DNA of 5,800 bases from an uncultured Bacteroides sp. (GTDB lineage: Bacteria > Bacteroidota > Bacteroidia > Bacteroidales > Bacteroidaceae), in contig URWP01000179.1 of assembly GCA_900551645.1 (NCBI GenBank), positions 1 to 5,800 of the forward strand, written 5' to 3'. Each line of letters starts with the position of its first letter. The first letter of the stretch is position 1. Made by a program: the position numbers and the translations under genes. Shown here piece after piece: positions 1 through 5,800 of the stretch. The notes below the pieces were generated by a model. The model searched no databases. It worked only from the letters and a program-made list of their open reading frames with translations, and was not told the DNA's origin.

Positions 1-14
1 GGAGTAGTCATTTT

Positions 15-31
15 AGTTTTGACACACCCTC
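15..31 (-). repeat. Possible first arm of an inverted repeat/terminator after the MBOAT gene
   Basis: Eleven bases after the MBOAT stop codon the minus strand reads GAGGGTGTGTCAAAACT. I recall sequences of this kind as arms of intergenic inverted repeats in Bacteroides genomes, where they follow genes and may act as terminators. The complementary arm is not in the remaining 14 bases, so the hairpin itself is not seen. This is a weak call based on memory and position. Confidence 0.25.
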
Positions 32-41
32 ATCGTCATTA

Positions 42-1544
42 TCAGAACTGGAAATAAATGAACGGCTGGATATCGCTACTCTTCACCTGCATAACCAGAT
101 ATACCAGCAGAACCAACACCAATGCCTGACCGACCAACGGCAGACGTATCATCCCCCGGCTACAAGCATCCTGCCAACGGTCCGGACAAGCGTGCAACAA
201 ATATCCGATTCCCATAAACAGGAAAACTTTCCAATAGCCGGTAAACAATTGCACGGCAAGTTCAGGATGGAAAGCTGTAAAAATCTGCCGAATCATGGTA
301 GCCGAAGCTTCGAATGTAGTATTCCGGAAGAAAATCCAGCAGAAACAGACAAAATGGAAAGTAATGACAACCGCAAAAAAACGCTTCCATCCGGTACTCC
401 GATAGTTTTTTGCACGCCCCAAAAGGCTCCGTACATATTTATGAACCGCCAAAGCTATTCCGTGAAGACCTCCCCATACGATAAAGTTCCACGAAGCTCC
501 GTGCCAAAGCCCTCCCAACAGCATAGTCAGAAAGAGGTTGAGATAAGTACGGATTTTCCCTTTCCGATTCCCTCCCAAAGAGATATACAAGTAATCGCGC
601 AACCAAGTGGATAAAGATATATGCCAACGATGCCAAAAATCGGTCACACTATCTGCCTTATAGGGAGAGTTAAAGTTGATGGGAAAACGGAAGCCCAACA
701 ATAATGCTATACCAATAGCCATATCACTGTAACCGGAAAAATCGCAGTATATCTGTAACGCATATCCATAGACGCCAAACAGGTTCTCTAACCCGGAATA
801 CAGACCGGGATTGTCGAAAATACGTTCCACGAAGTTCACACTGATATAATCGGAAATCACGGCTTTCTTGAACAGTCCGCTTACGATAAAGAAGACTCCC
901 TGGCCGAACATATCGGCCGAAACATACAGCGGCTTACGGATTTGTGGAATAAAATCGCGCGCCCGAACAATGGGACCTGCCACCAGCTGAGGAAAAAAAG
1001 ATACATAGAACACATAATCCAGTAAGTTGGACAGAGGTTTCAAGTCTTTCCGGTAGACATCGATGGTATAACTCAATGACTGGAAAGTGAAGAACGAAAT
1101 ACCCACAGGCAAGAAAATATCCAACGGATGATATGTTCCGTGCCAGAGTGGTGCCAACATCTCATAAAAGAAATTGGTATACTTGAAATAACAAAGCAGG
1201 CCCAGATTGATACAAAGGCTGCAACAGACTATCAGCCTGCGCTTCCAGGAGGTTTCTGTCCGGTACATCCAACGGGCCAGTAGAAAATCGGACACCGTAA
1301 CGATACCTAACAAAAAGAAATAAAACCCACTGCTCTTATAATAGAAATAGTAGGAAAACAACGAAACGAACAGTAGCCTGGCTGTGGTTTTACGCTGCAG
1401 AAGCAGGTAAACCAGGCTGAATCCTAAAAACAGCCAAAGAAAAAGCCCACTGCTGAAAATCATCGGCTGCTGAGGGTCGTAAGTCAATACGTCCGCCAGT
1501 TTCTTCCAATCAATTTCGAGATCCGGTAAACTGAGTTGCCACAT
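42..1544 (-). CDS. MBOAT-family membrane-bound O-acyltransferase (AlgI/PatA/DltB-like)
   Basis: A 500-residue polytopic inner-membrane protein with about 11-12 hydrophobic segments. By family it passes an acyl group, usually acetyl, from a cytoplasmic donor across the membrane to a periplasmic partner or glycan. The MBOAT signature is clear: DFWHRWHISLS at 302-312, then WLRDYLYISLGGNRKG at 314-329, then GGLWHGASWNF at 344-354. His348 is the invariant MBOAT histidine, and His308 matches the second conserved one. Earlier landmarks are LPVGISFFTFQSLSY (145-159) and CDFSGYSDMAIG (267-278). The C-terminus QPFIYFQF is typical of the family. The start at 1544 lies inside the upstream SGNH gene, giving a 35-base overlap. 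Met28 (codon 1463-1461) lines up with the AlgI N-terminus (MIFSSG) and is the alternative start. The longer form is preferred because the coupled overlap suits an operon and Bacteroidota homologues, as I recall them, carry a similar extension. Family is near certain; substrate is unknown. Confidence 0.95.
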   Translation of the reverse strand: MWQLSLPDLEIDWKKLADVLTYDPQQPMIFSSGLFLWLFLGFSLVYLLLQRKTTARLLFVSLFSYYFYYKSSGFYFFLLGIVTVSDFLLARWMYRTETSWKRRLIVCCSLCINLGLLCYFKYTNFFYEMLAPLWHGTYHPLDIFLPVGISFFTFQSLSYTIDVYRKDLKPLSNLLDYVFYVSFFPQLVAGPIVRARDFIPQIRKPLYVSADMFGQGVFFIVSGLFKKAVISDYISVNFVERIFDNPGLYSGLENLFGVYGYALQIYCDFSGYSDMAIGIALLLGFRFPINFNSPYKADSVTDFWHRWHISLSTWLRDYLYISLGGNRKGKIRTYLNLFLTMLLGGLWHGASWNFIVWGGLHGIALAVHKYVRSLLGRAKNYRSTGWKRFFAVVITFHFVCFCWIFFRNTTFEASATMIRQIFTAFHPELAVQLFTGYWKVFLFMGIGYLLHACPDRWQDACSRGMIRLPLVGQALVLVLLVYLVMQVKSSDIQPFIYFQF

Positions 1545-2469
1545 AGTTGTTATATGCTTTAATCAATGCTTCGTGTAACAATAATCCTTGAACAGTATAT
1601 CCCTGATGAGTAAAATGAATACGATCCTTCTGATAATAATTACCGGCTACCCAGTTCAGACAAGCCCGTTGTTTTCCTCCTACGATGTCATACATATCCC
1701 AGATGGCTATCCGGTGGTTTTGAGCATAAGCCTGTTCTGTAGCCACTACCTGGGGAGTTTGAGGATTGATGACTCTTCCCTTCCTTCCCTGGCGTTTATA
1801 AGCTCCTGGGGGGGTAGTCAGCAGGAATGCAGATTCCGGACATGCCCGTTTCAAGGCATCCAGTAAAGTTTTCATCTGCCGCGTATGCTGTTCAGCCGTA
1901 TAATGAGGAGCATGAGCCTCATTTGTTCCGAATGATACAATAATCAAGTCCGGATTCAGCGACGCAATCTCACATATACGTTCAGGACTGTAATAAGTTC
2001 CATATGTTGCACCGTTCACACCTAACATATGATAAACAATACCACGTTCTCCTGTCTCTTCGACCAGACCGGACGACTGAAAAGTAACCACCTGATCTAC
2101 TACCGCATCACTCCCGAATTCAGCTTCCAACTGTTTACGGACTACATATGGCAAGACATGTCCCCGAACATGTGAATCGCCGATATGAACAATACGGACC
2201 GGTCCCTCCATCCGCATCAGCTTATTCCAAAACGGATCAAGTGTACCTTCGGGATCACAAATCACATTCTCCTGAGTCTGCTGGAAAACAAGAGGCATTG
2301 ATGGCTGTATATCAATTAGCCCTAACATACGGGCCATGGTCTGTTCACTGAATACCGGACCGGAATTCTTGTCTGGCAGTGCTTTTTCAGGCAATACATC
2401 CTGAGCCTGAAGCGGCGTAACCAGCCATAAAAGAAGTATTCCAAGTATCCAGCTGTCAATGCATTTCAT
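1510..2469 (-). CDS. Secreted SGNH/GDSL hydrolase-fold protein (PatB/Ape1-like esterase or acetyltransferase)
   Basis: A 319-residue exported protein. Residues 1-22 form a signal peptide with hydrophobic core ILGILLLWLV and a probable cleavage after Ala22 (PLQA/QD); no lipobox is present. The SGNH blocks are in order: block I HIGDSH (95-100, nucleophile Ser99), block II GVNGAT (150-155, oxyanion glycine), block III FGTNE (180-184, Asn183), block V DRIHF (282-286, Asp282 and His285 completing the triad). All catalytic residues are present, so the protein should be active as an esterase or transacylase in the periplasm. The reading frame stays open to 2658, but that extension overlaps the upstream gene by some 200 bases and has no signal peptide at its start. 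The ATG at 2469 begins a proper signal peptide and overlaps the upstream stop by only 14 bases. The gene lies between a second SGNH gene and the MBOAT gene. It may take acetyl from the MBOAT protein (PatB/AlgJ-like role) or remove it (Ape-like); sequence alone does not decide. Confidence 0.9.
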   Translation of the reverse strand: MKCIDSWILGILLLWLVTPLQAQDVLPEKALPDKNSGPVFSEQTMARMLGLIDIQPSMPLVFQQTQENVICDPEGTLDPFWNKLMRMEGPVRIVHIGDSHVRGHVLPYVVRKQLEAEFGSDAVVDQVVTFQSSGLVEETGERGIVYHMLGVNGATYGTYYSPERICEIASLNPDLIIVSFGTNEAHAPHYTAEQHTRQMKTLLDALKRACPESAFLLTTPPGAYKRQGRKGRVINPQTPQVVATEQAYAQNHRIAIWDMYDIVGGKQRACLNWVAGNYYQKDRIHFTHQGYTVQGLLLHEALIKAYNNYVATQFTGSRN

Positions 2470-3832
2470 AGGCCTTCCGCTTTTCATACTGTTCTTTTCC
2501 ATACACAAGCGTTTCAAACAACAGGTTAGCGATGTGCTTCCCCCCTCGAAAATTAATATGTGTGTAATCATAATTAGCCAGAGAAGGACTCTGATGGACC
2601 AGAGCGGCCATACTTCCTTCTCCTCCCATCGCTTCAAAAAGATTCCAGAATGCCACATGGGTCTCGGCAGCCAATGCTTTCTGGAAACGAATAAGATTCT
2701 TTACTCCAGGCATCGTACGCAACTCGCCGTTTTCCGTACGATAATCGCGATCGCCGACCCCTACTATCAGGATAGAAGCCTGCGGAAACTCCTTCTTCAG
2801 GTAATTCACAACCTTCTGCATACCCGTCTGATAATAAGAATAATTCACTCCCTGCTCTGAAGCAACATTCAGTCCGTATTGTAACACTATCAAATCATAG
2901 GTACGTAACTGGTCATAGCGCCGCAAAACAGCTGAAGGAATGTGAAGAAGCTGTTGTCCGTTACTACCACGAGTACTGAAATTATCTAATACGATTCCAG
3001 CATCCGGGTCCATGGTAACCGCATAGAAAGTCGCCGTATTTACGGAATCCAAATGTTCTACTTTCCAACAGACACTCTTGATATTTCCTGAAACCGATGC
3101 AGACTGCATCAGACTGTCACCACCAAACGCAAAATGTCCAGCATTACTTCCATTGACGGAAGCAGACAAATGAATCGAGTCGGACGAAAGAAAATAAATG
3201 GTAGAAATACTGCAAGAATCAGAACGGTCACCATTCCGCTTTCCTTTCAATGTAACCGAAGCTCCAGACCGGGGAATAAAATAATGATTGGATATATCTT
3301 GGCGTTTACGATCAAAAAAGACGGAATCGGTAATAGCATGACTACTCCATCCATTAAACGAATGTATAACTGTAGGACGATATCCCGATAAAGTAGAAGC
3401 GACAGGGACATAACCTACTCCACTTCCTCCAAATTTCTGTTGGAGTAAGGTACGCAAATCGCCCGTCATGATGTCCGCCTCGATAAAAGAATCACCAAAA
3501 TAAGCGATACGGACCGGACGCCCCAATGATGCCCGATTTATCAACGCTTCATAAAAAGATTTCATCCCTCGCATGGTAGAATCAGAATAATCCTCAATAC
3601 AAACCATACCAGCCTTACAGGTATCAACAAAAGCCGGTTTTACCGGTTTGGGCAAAATAAATGTATCTGAATCAGCCAATACCGGTATTACATCCGGACG
3701 CAAATCAGCCAGAAGGTCAACACGCCTCAACTGCTTGCCAGCCAATTCGATACGGGGAAGCCAATGAAGGAGTCCCAAACCTACCACAACCAATAAAGTC
3801 AAAAGAAATGTTGCAGCAACTCTATTCTTCAT
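2456..3832 (-). CDS. Membrane-anchored SGNH/GDSL hydrolase-fold protein with inserted domain (Ape1-like)
   Basis: A 458-residue protein with an N-terminal hydrophobic segment (about residues 6-24) and no clear cleavage site, so probably anchored in the inner membrane facing the periplasm. Catalytic blocks: AYFGDSF (110-116, nucleophile Ser115), TRGSNG (287-292, probable block II), LQYGLN (317-322, Asn322), YDYTH (421-425, Asp422 and His425). About 170 residues separate blocks I and II, against about 50 in the neighbouring SGNH protein. Roughly 160-285 is rich in Ser, Thr and Asn with strand-like alternation, which suggests an inserted beta-sandwich. The peptidoglycan O-acetylesterase Ape1 carries a CBM35-like insert in a comparable place. 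The C-terminal FWNLFEAMGGEGSM (395-408) also recalls that family. It is the first gene of the SGNH-SGNH-MBOAT unit; its stop overlaps the next start by 14 bases, and a likely promoter lies just upstream. Whether it transfers or removes acyl groups is inference. Confidence 0.9.
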   Translation of the reverse strand: MKNRVAATFLLTLLVVVGLGLLHWLPRIELAGKQLRRVDLLADLRPDVIPVLADSDTFILPKPVKPAFVDTCKAGMVCIEDYSDSTMRGMKSFYEALINRASLGRPVRIAYFGDSFIEADIMTGDLRTLLQQKFGGSGVGYVPVASTLSGYRPTVIHSFNGWSSHAITDSVFFDRKRQDISNHYFIPRSGASVTLKGKRNGDRSDSCSISTIYFLSSDSIHLSASVNGSNAGHFAFGGDSLMQSASVSGNIKSVCWKVEHLDSVNTATFYAVTMDPDAGIVLDNFSTRGSNGQQLLHIPSAVLRRYDQLRTYDLIVLQYGLNVASEQGVNYSYYQTGMQKVVNYLKKEFPQASILIVGVGDRDYRTENGELRTMPGVKNLIRFQKALAAETHVAFWNLFEAMGGEGSMAALVHQSPSLANYDYTHINFRGGKHIANLLFETLVYGKEQYEKRKAYEMH

Positions 3833-3856
3833 ACCGAATTCTTATAAAGACGGCTG

Positions 3857-3864
3857 CAAAGATA
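3857..3864 (-). promoter_or_regulatory. Putative Bacteroidota -7 promoter box for the SGNH-SGNH-MBOAT operon
   Basis: On the minus strand the gap between the tetR-like stop and the first SGNH start reads TATCTTTGCAG, an exact match to the TAnnTTTG -7 box of the Bacteroidota primary sigma factor. The box ends 24 bases before the ATG, so the leader would be under about 20 bases. No good TTTG element is visible at about -33, where the sequence runs into the end of the tetR-like gene, so the match rests on one element. Read-through from the upstream operon is also possible because no terminator is seen in this gap. Confidence 0.5.
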
Positions 3865-3877
3865 GTGAAAAATACAA

Positions 3878-4519
3878 TCAATTCATGTTCTTTCCTCGAA
3901 CAGTCTGCAAAAAACAATCAACGATACACGCTCCCTTTTCCGTCGTAATTCCCCTCATATGCAAAATAGTTATTTCACTATATATCTCGGTCAACGGATA
4001 ACTGTCTGTCAAGTCCGAATAGACCAACACATCCAATTGCATAGACATGGCTTTGGTAATAATGTCGAAATTAATATCTTTACGAAAAATTCCCTGCTCT
4101 ACTCCCTGACGGAAATGCTCGACTGCTGCTTTATCAGAACTTCGCTGTTCCTGCCTGAGGAATTCAAGCACCTCCGGATATCTTTTCAGGTCACGAAAAA
4201 AAGCCGGATTCATTTCACACAGTTCGCTTGATTTCTTTTCATAAAAAGCAAAGATTACCTCCAAGGCATTTTCAGCCTTGGAAGCAATCTTTTCCATATG
4301 TGCATGCATTTCATTCCGTTGAAAGCACAGAACTTCCAACAAAAGTTGCTGCTTATCATGAAACAGTTCGTAAAGAGTCCGTTTCGAGATGGAAAGCGAA
4401 GCTGCTATATCATCCATATGAACCGTACGGATACCTTGGCTGAAAAAAGCTTTTGCAGCCTGCTTCAAGACCAGATTCCGAAGCTCTGAACGATTTTTCT
4501 TTAGCCGCTTTACCGCCAT
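3878..4519 (-). CDS. TetR/AcrR-family transcriptional regulator
   Basis: A 213-residue protein, the usual TetR length. The N-terminal DNA-binding domain covers about residues 12-60: helix 1 around LVLKQAAKAFFSQG (16-29), helix 2 MDDIAASL (35-42), recognition helix SISKRTLYELF (43-53), followed by DKQQLL (55-60). The remaining helical region should form the ligand-binding and dimer domain; its sequence does not reveal the ligand. The ATG lies 6 bases after the stop of the acyltransferase gene, with only a weak GAG ahead of it, so it is almost certainly co-transcribed with that gene. The upstream neighbour beyond that is an outer membrane efflux component. A self-regulating repressor of that efflux/acyltransferase operon is the simplest reading, but no operator is visible in the short gaps; it would lie before the first gene of the operon, outside the window. 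Control of the downstream SGNH/MBOAT genes is also possible. Family certain, target inferred. Confidence 0.93.
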   Translation of the reverse strand: MAVKRLKKNRSELRNLVLKQAAKAFFSQGIRTVHMDDIAASLSISKRTLYELFHDKQQLLLEVLCFQRNEMHAHMEKIASKAENALEVIFAFYEKKSSELCEMNPAFFRDLKRYPEVLEFLRQEQRSSDKAAVEHFRQGVEQGIFRKDINFDIITKAMSMQLDVLVYSDLTDSYPLTEIYSEITILHMRGITTEKGACIVDCFLQTVRGKNMN

Positions 4520-4525
4520 CTCGCA

Positions 4526-5293
4526 TCAATGAATAAGACCCAACTTAGATGAAGTAACAAATTCAATGATATGGTCAATTTCTTTACTGCCCGGAACCTG
4601 CTCCTTGATACGAAGCAATGCATCGTGCTGCGAAGTATTGGCCTTATAAAGAATTCGATACGCCTGAGCTATATGCTTAATCAAAGTTTCCGGAAATCCG
4701 GCATGTTCCAACACTACAGTATTAATGCTGTAGAACTCAATCGGTTCATGAGCCGCTACAATGAACGGAGGAATGTCTTTGATAAACCGACATCCACCCT
4801 GTACCAGTGAATAAGCTCCTAAACGGGTTTTTCCCTGCATCAGTACATTCGAAGTAAGAATTGCACAGTCCTCAACGATACAATTACCTGAAATTTGAGA
4901 ACCATTACCGATGATACAGCGGTTACCTATGGTTACATCGTGAGAAATACGCGCTCCTGTCATGATAAAGTTATCGTTACCGATTTTCGTTTCATTACCG
5001 GCAAACGTACCCCGGATGATGACAGCATTTTCACGGATAACATTATTGTTACCGATACGGGCAATGGTATCATCGCCTGTATAATTGAAATCCTGCGGAA
5101 CAGCAGCTACTACAGCTCCTTGATAAACGGTATTACCGTTTCCCATACGTGTACCACTCATCAAACTGGCATAAGGCATGATGACATTGTCATCGCCTAT
5201 CTCGACATTCTTGTCAACATAGGCAAACGGATGAATTGTTACATTGTTACCGATCTTTGCAGAGGGGTCAACATAAGCCAAAGGACTAATCAT
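4526..5293 (-). CDS. LpxA-like acyltransferase (UDP-GlcNAc O-acyltransferase family), possibly a divergent paralogue
   Basis: A 255-residue hexapeptide-repeat protein, close to the 262 residues of E. coli LpxA. Isoleucine/valine-rich hexapeptide repeats (such as AKIGNN, VEIGDD, ARIGNN, TKIGND, VTIGNR) run from about residue 12 to 165 and predict a left-handed beta-helix. The rest is the LpxA-type helical C-terminal domain, starting near DIPPFIVAA (173-181) and ending SSKLGLIH. LpxA adds a 3-hydroxyacyl chain from acyl-ACP to UDP-GlcNAc in the cytoplasm, the first step of lipid A synthesis. The catalytic base aligns to His118 in ISHDVTIGN. By alignment from memory, other E. coli active-site residues differ: Lys76 is Asn70, His122 is Arg115, His144 is Asn137, His160 is Gln153, and the Arg-Arg-Gly-Phe near 204 reads His-Ala-Gly-Phe. 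Gln67-Asp68 is kept. It lies 29 bases after an efflux gene, not beside lpxC/fabZ or lpxD-type genes, so no lpxA symbol is given. A related sugar-nucleotide acyltransferase is possible. Confidence 0.88.
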   Translation of the reverse strand: MISPLAYVDPSAKIGNNVTIHPFAYVDKNVEIGDDNVIMPYASLMSGTRMGNGNTVYQGAVVAAVPQDFNYTGDDTIARIGNNNVIRENAVIIRGTFAGNETKIGNDNFIMTGARISHDVTIGNRCIIGNGSQISGNCIVEDCAILTSNVLMQGKTRLGAYSLVQGGCRFIKDIPPFIVAAHEPIEFYSINTVVLEHAGFPETLIKHIAQAYRILYKANTSQHDALLRIKEQVPGSKEIDHIIEFVTSSKLGLIH

Positions 5294-5322
5294 AAGCTTT
5301 CTTGTATTTAAATTTAAGGTTA

Positions 5323-5800
5323 TTACTCTCTGCCACCTCCTAAAGCACTGTACAGACTCACCACAGCCTGAATGCGTTGGAAATTATCGGAAACTTCCGT
5401 CAGCTGAGCACTCAACAGATTCTGTTGGGCAGTCAAGATTTCCAGATAAGTAGCTTCACCGCTTTGGAACAAAGCCTTGGTATAGGTTACAGCCTTATCC
5501 AACTGTTCTACCTGTCCACGGTCCTCTATCAGTTTTCTGTTCTGGGTATCGAACAGATACAGTGCATCACTGACTTCCTTCCCGGCTTCCAGAATAGTCT
5601 GCTGATAATTCATCTGTGCAATCTTCTCTTCAGCTTTCGACACTTTCAGATTAGCAACCAATTTACCATTGTTGAAAATCGGCTGTGCCAACGAAGCCAA
5701 TGCCTGTAACATGAACTCTCCCGGATTCGCTACAGAAATTCCCGATCCGTTGGTCCATCCAGCCATACCAGTAATATTCAATCCTGGATAGAAAGCTGCA
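5323..5800 (-). CDS. Outer membrane efflux protein, TolC/OprM/NodT type (C-terminal part, cut by window edge)
   Basis: The frame is open to the right edge: it begins in the window with AAFYPGLNITGMAGW and ends GGGRE before TAA. About 159 residues are seen of a family usually 450-480 long. The Leu codon TTG at 5781 lies inside the AAFYPGLNITG motif and is not a start. The F-P-x-L-x-I-x-G motif marks the beginning of the second half of OprM/NodT-type proteins. After it come the helical coiled-coil stretch (ANLKVSKAEEKIAQMNYQ), the repeat motif LFQSGEATYLEILTAQQNLL, and the family ending LYSALGGG. These proteins form trimeric channels that carry substrates from an inner-membrane pump (usually RND or ABC) through the outer membrane. 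The adaptor and pump genes would be expected beyond 5800; the substrate cannot be told. The acyltransferase gene follows after 29 AT-rich bases with no evident terminator. Confidence 0.93.
   Translation of the reverse strand, partial: AAFYPGLNITGMAGWTNGSGISVANPGEFMLQALASLAQPIFNNGKLVANLKVSKAEEKIAQMNYQQTILEAGKEVSDALYLFDTQNRKLIEDRGQVEQLDKAVTYTKALFQSGEATYLEILTAQQNLLSAQLTEVSDNFQRIQAVVSLYSALGGGRE

Noticed and set aside
192..614. Open plus-strand frame of 140 codons opposite the MBOAT gene
   Set aside because: The conserved MBOAT motifs on the minus strand account for this region; the plus-strand product is low in hydrophobic residues and has no family features.
2154..2173. Repeated ACATGT words near the block I motif of the second SGNH gene
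   Set aside because: They encode His-Val-Arg-Gly-His-Val next to the catalytic serine; a coding coincidence.
3633..3649. Short repeated CCGGTTT words within the first SGNH gene
   Set aside because: They encode the Lys-Pro-Val-Lys-Pro stretch of the protein linker; explained by the coding sequence.
4895..5311. Open plus-strand frame of 138 codons opposite the acyltransferase gene
   Set aside because: It is antisense to a well-supported gene whose regular hexapeptide repeats keep the opposite frame open; the translation shows no recognisable domain.
5308..5317. Perfect 10-base palindrome TTAAATTTAA in the gap between the efflux and acyltransferase genes
   Set aside because: All A/T in an AT-rich gap, so likely chance; it is too short and simple for a TetR operator, and its match to a -7 box (TAAATTTA) is imperfect.

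Overview
The window looks like chromosomal DNA from a Bacteroidota member, most likely Bacteroides or a close gut relative. The reasons are moderate GC, almost no Shine-Dalgarno sequences before the starts, a TAnnTTTG-type -7 promoter box, and protein sequences typical of that group. This is a judgement from reading, not a database match. All six genes lie on the minus strand, so transcription runs from high to low coordinates.

Right half (5800 to 3878, in transcription order): the C-terminal third of a TolC/OprM/NodT-type outer membrane efflux factor, cut by the window edge; an LpxA-like left-handed beta-helix acyltransferase; and a TetR-family regulator. The gaps are 29 and 6 bases, so this looks like the tail of one operon. 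The rest of a tripartite efflux pump probably lies beyond base 5800. The acyltransferase keeps the LpxA catalytic histidine but has changed most of the other active-site positions, so it may be a paralogue rather than the housekeeping LpxA.

Left half (3832 to 42): two consecutive exported SGNH/GDSL esterase-like proteins and an MBOAT membrane O-acyltransferase. The reading frames overlap by 14 and 35 bases, which marks a translationally coupled unit. A likely promoter sits in the 45-base gap just upstream. The gene content (MBOAT plus two periplasmic SGNH proteins, one with a large insert) resembles the PatA/PatB/Ape1 peptidoglycan O-acetylation systems and, more loosely, the AlgI/AlgJ/AlgX and DltB/DltD systems. 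The inferred job is to move an acyl (probably acetyl) group across the inner membrane and place it on, or remove it from, a cell-envelope glycan. The substrate cannot be read from the sequence.

The whole window is therefore cell-envelope biology: efflux, lipid A-type acylation with its regulator, then periplasmic glycan acylation. No RNA gene, CRISPR array, insertion sequence or integrase was seen. No gap between genes exceeds 45 bases.
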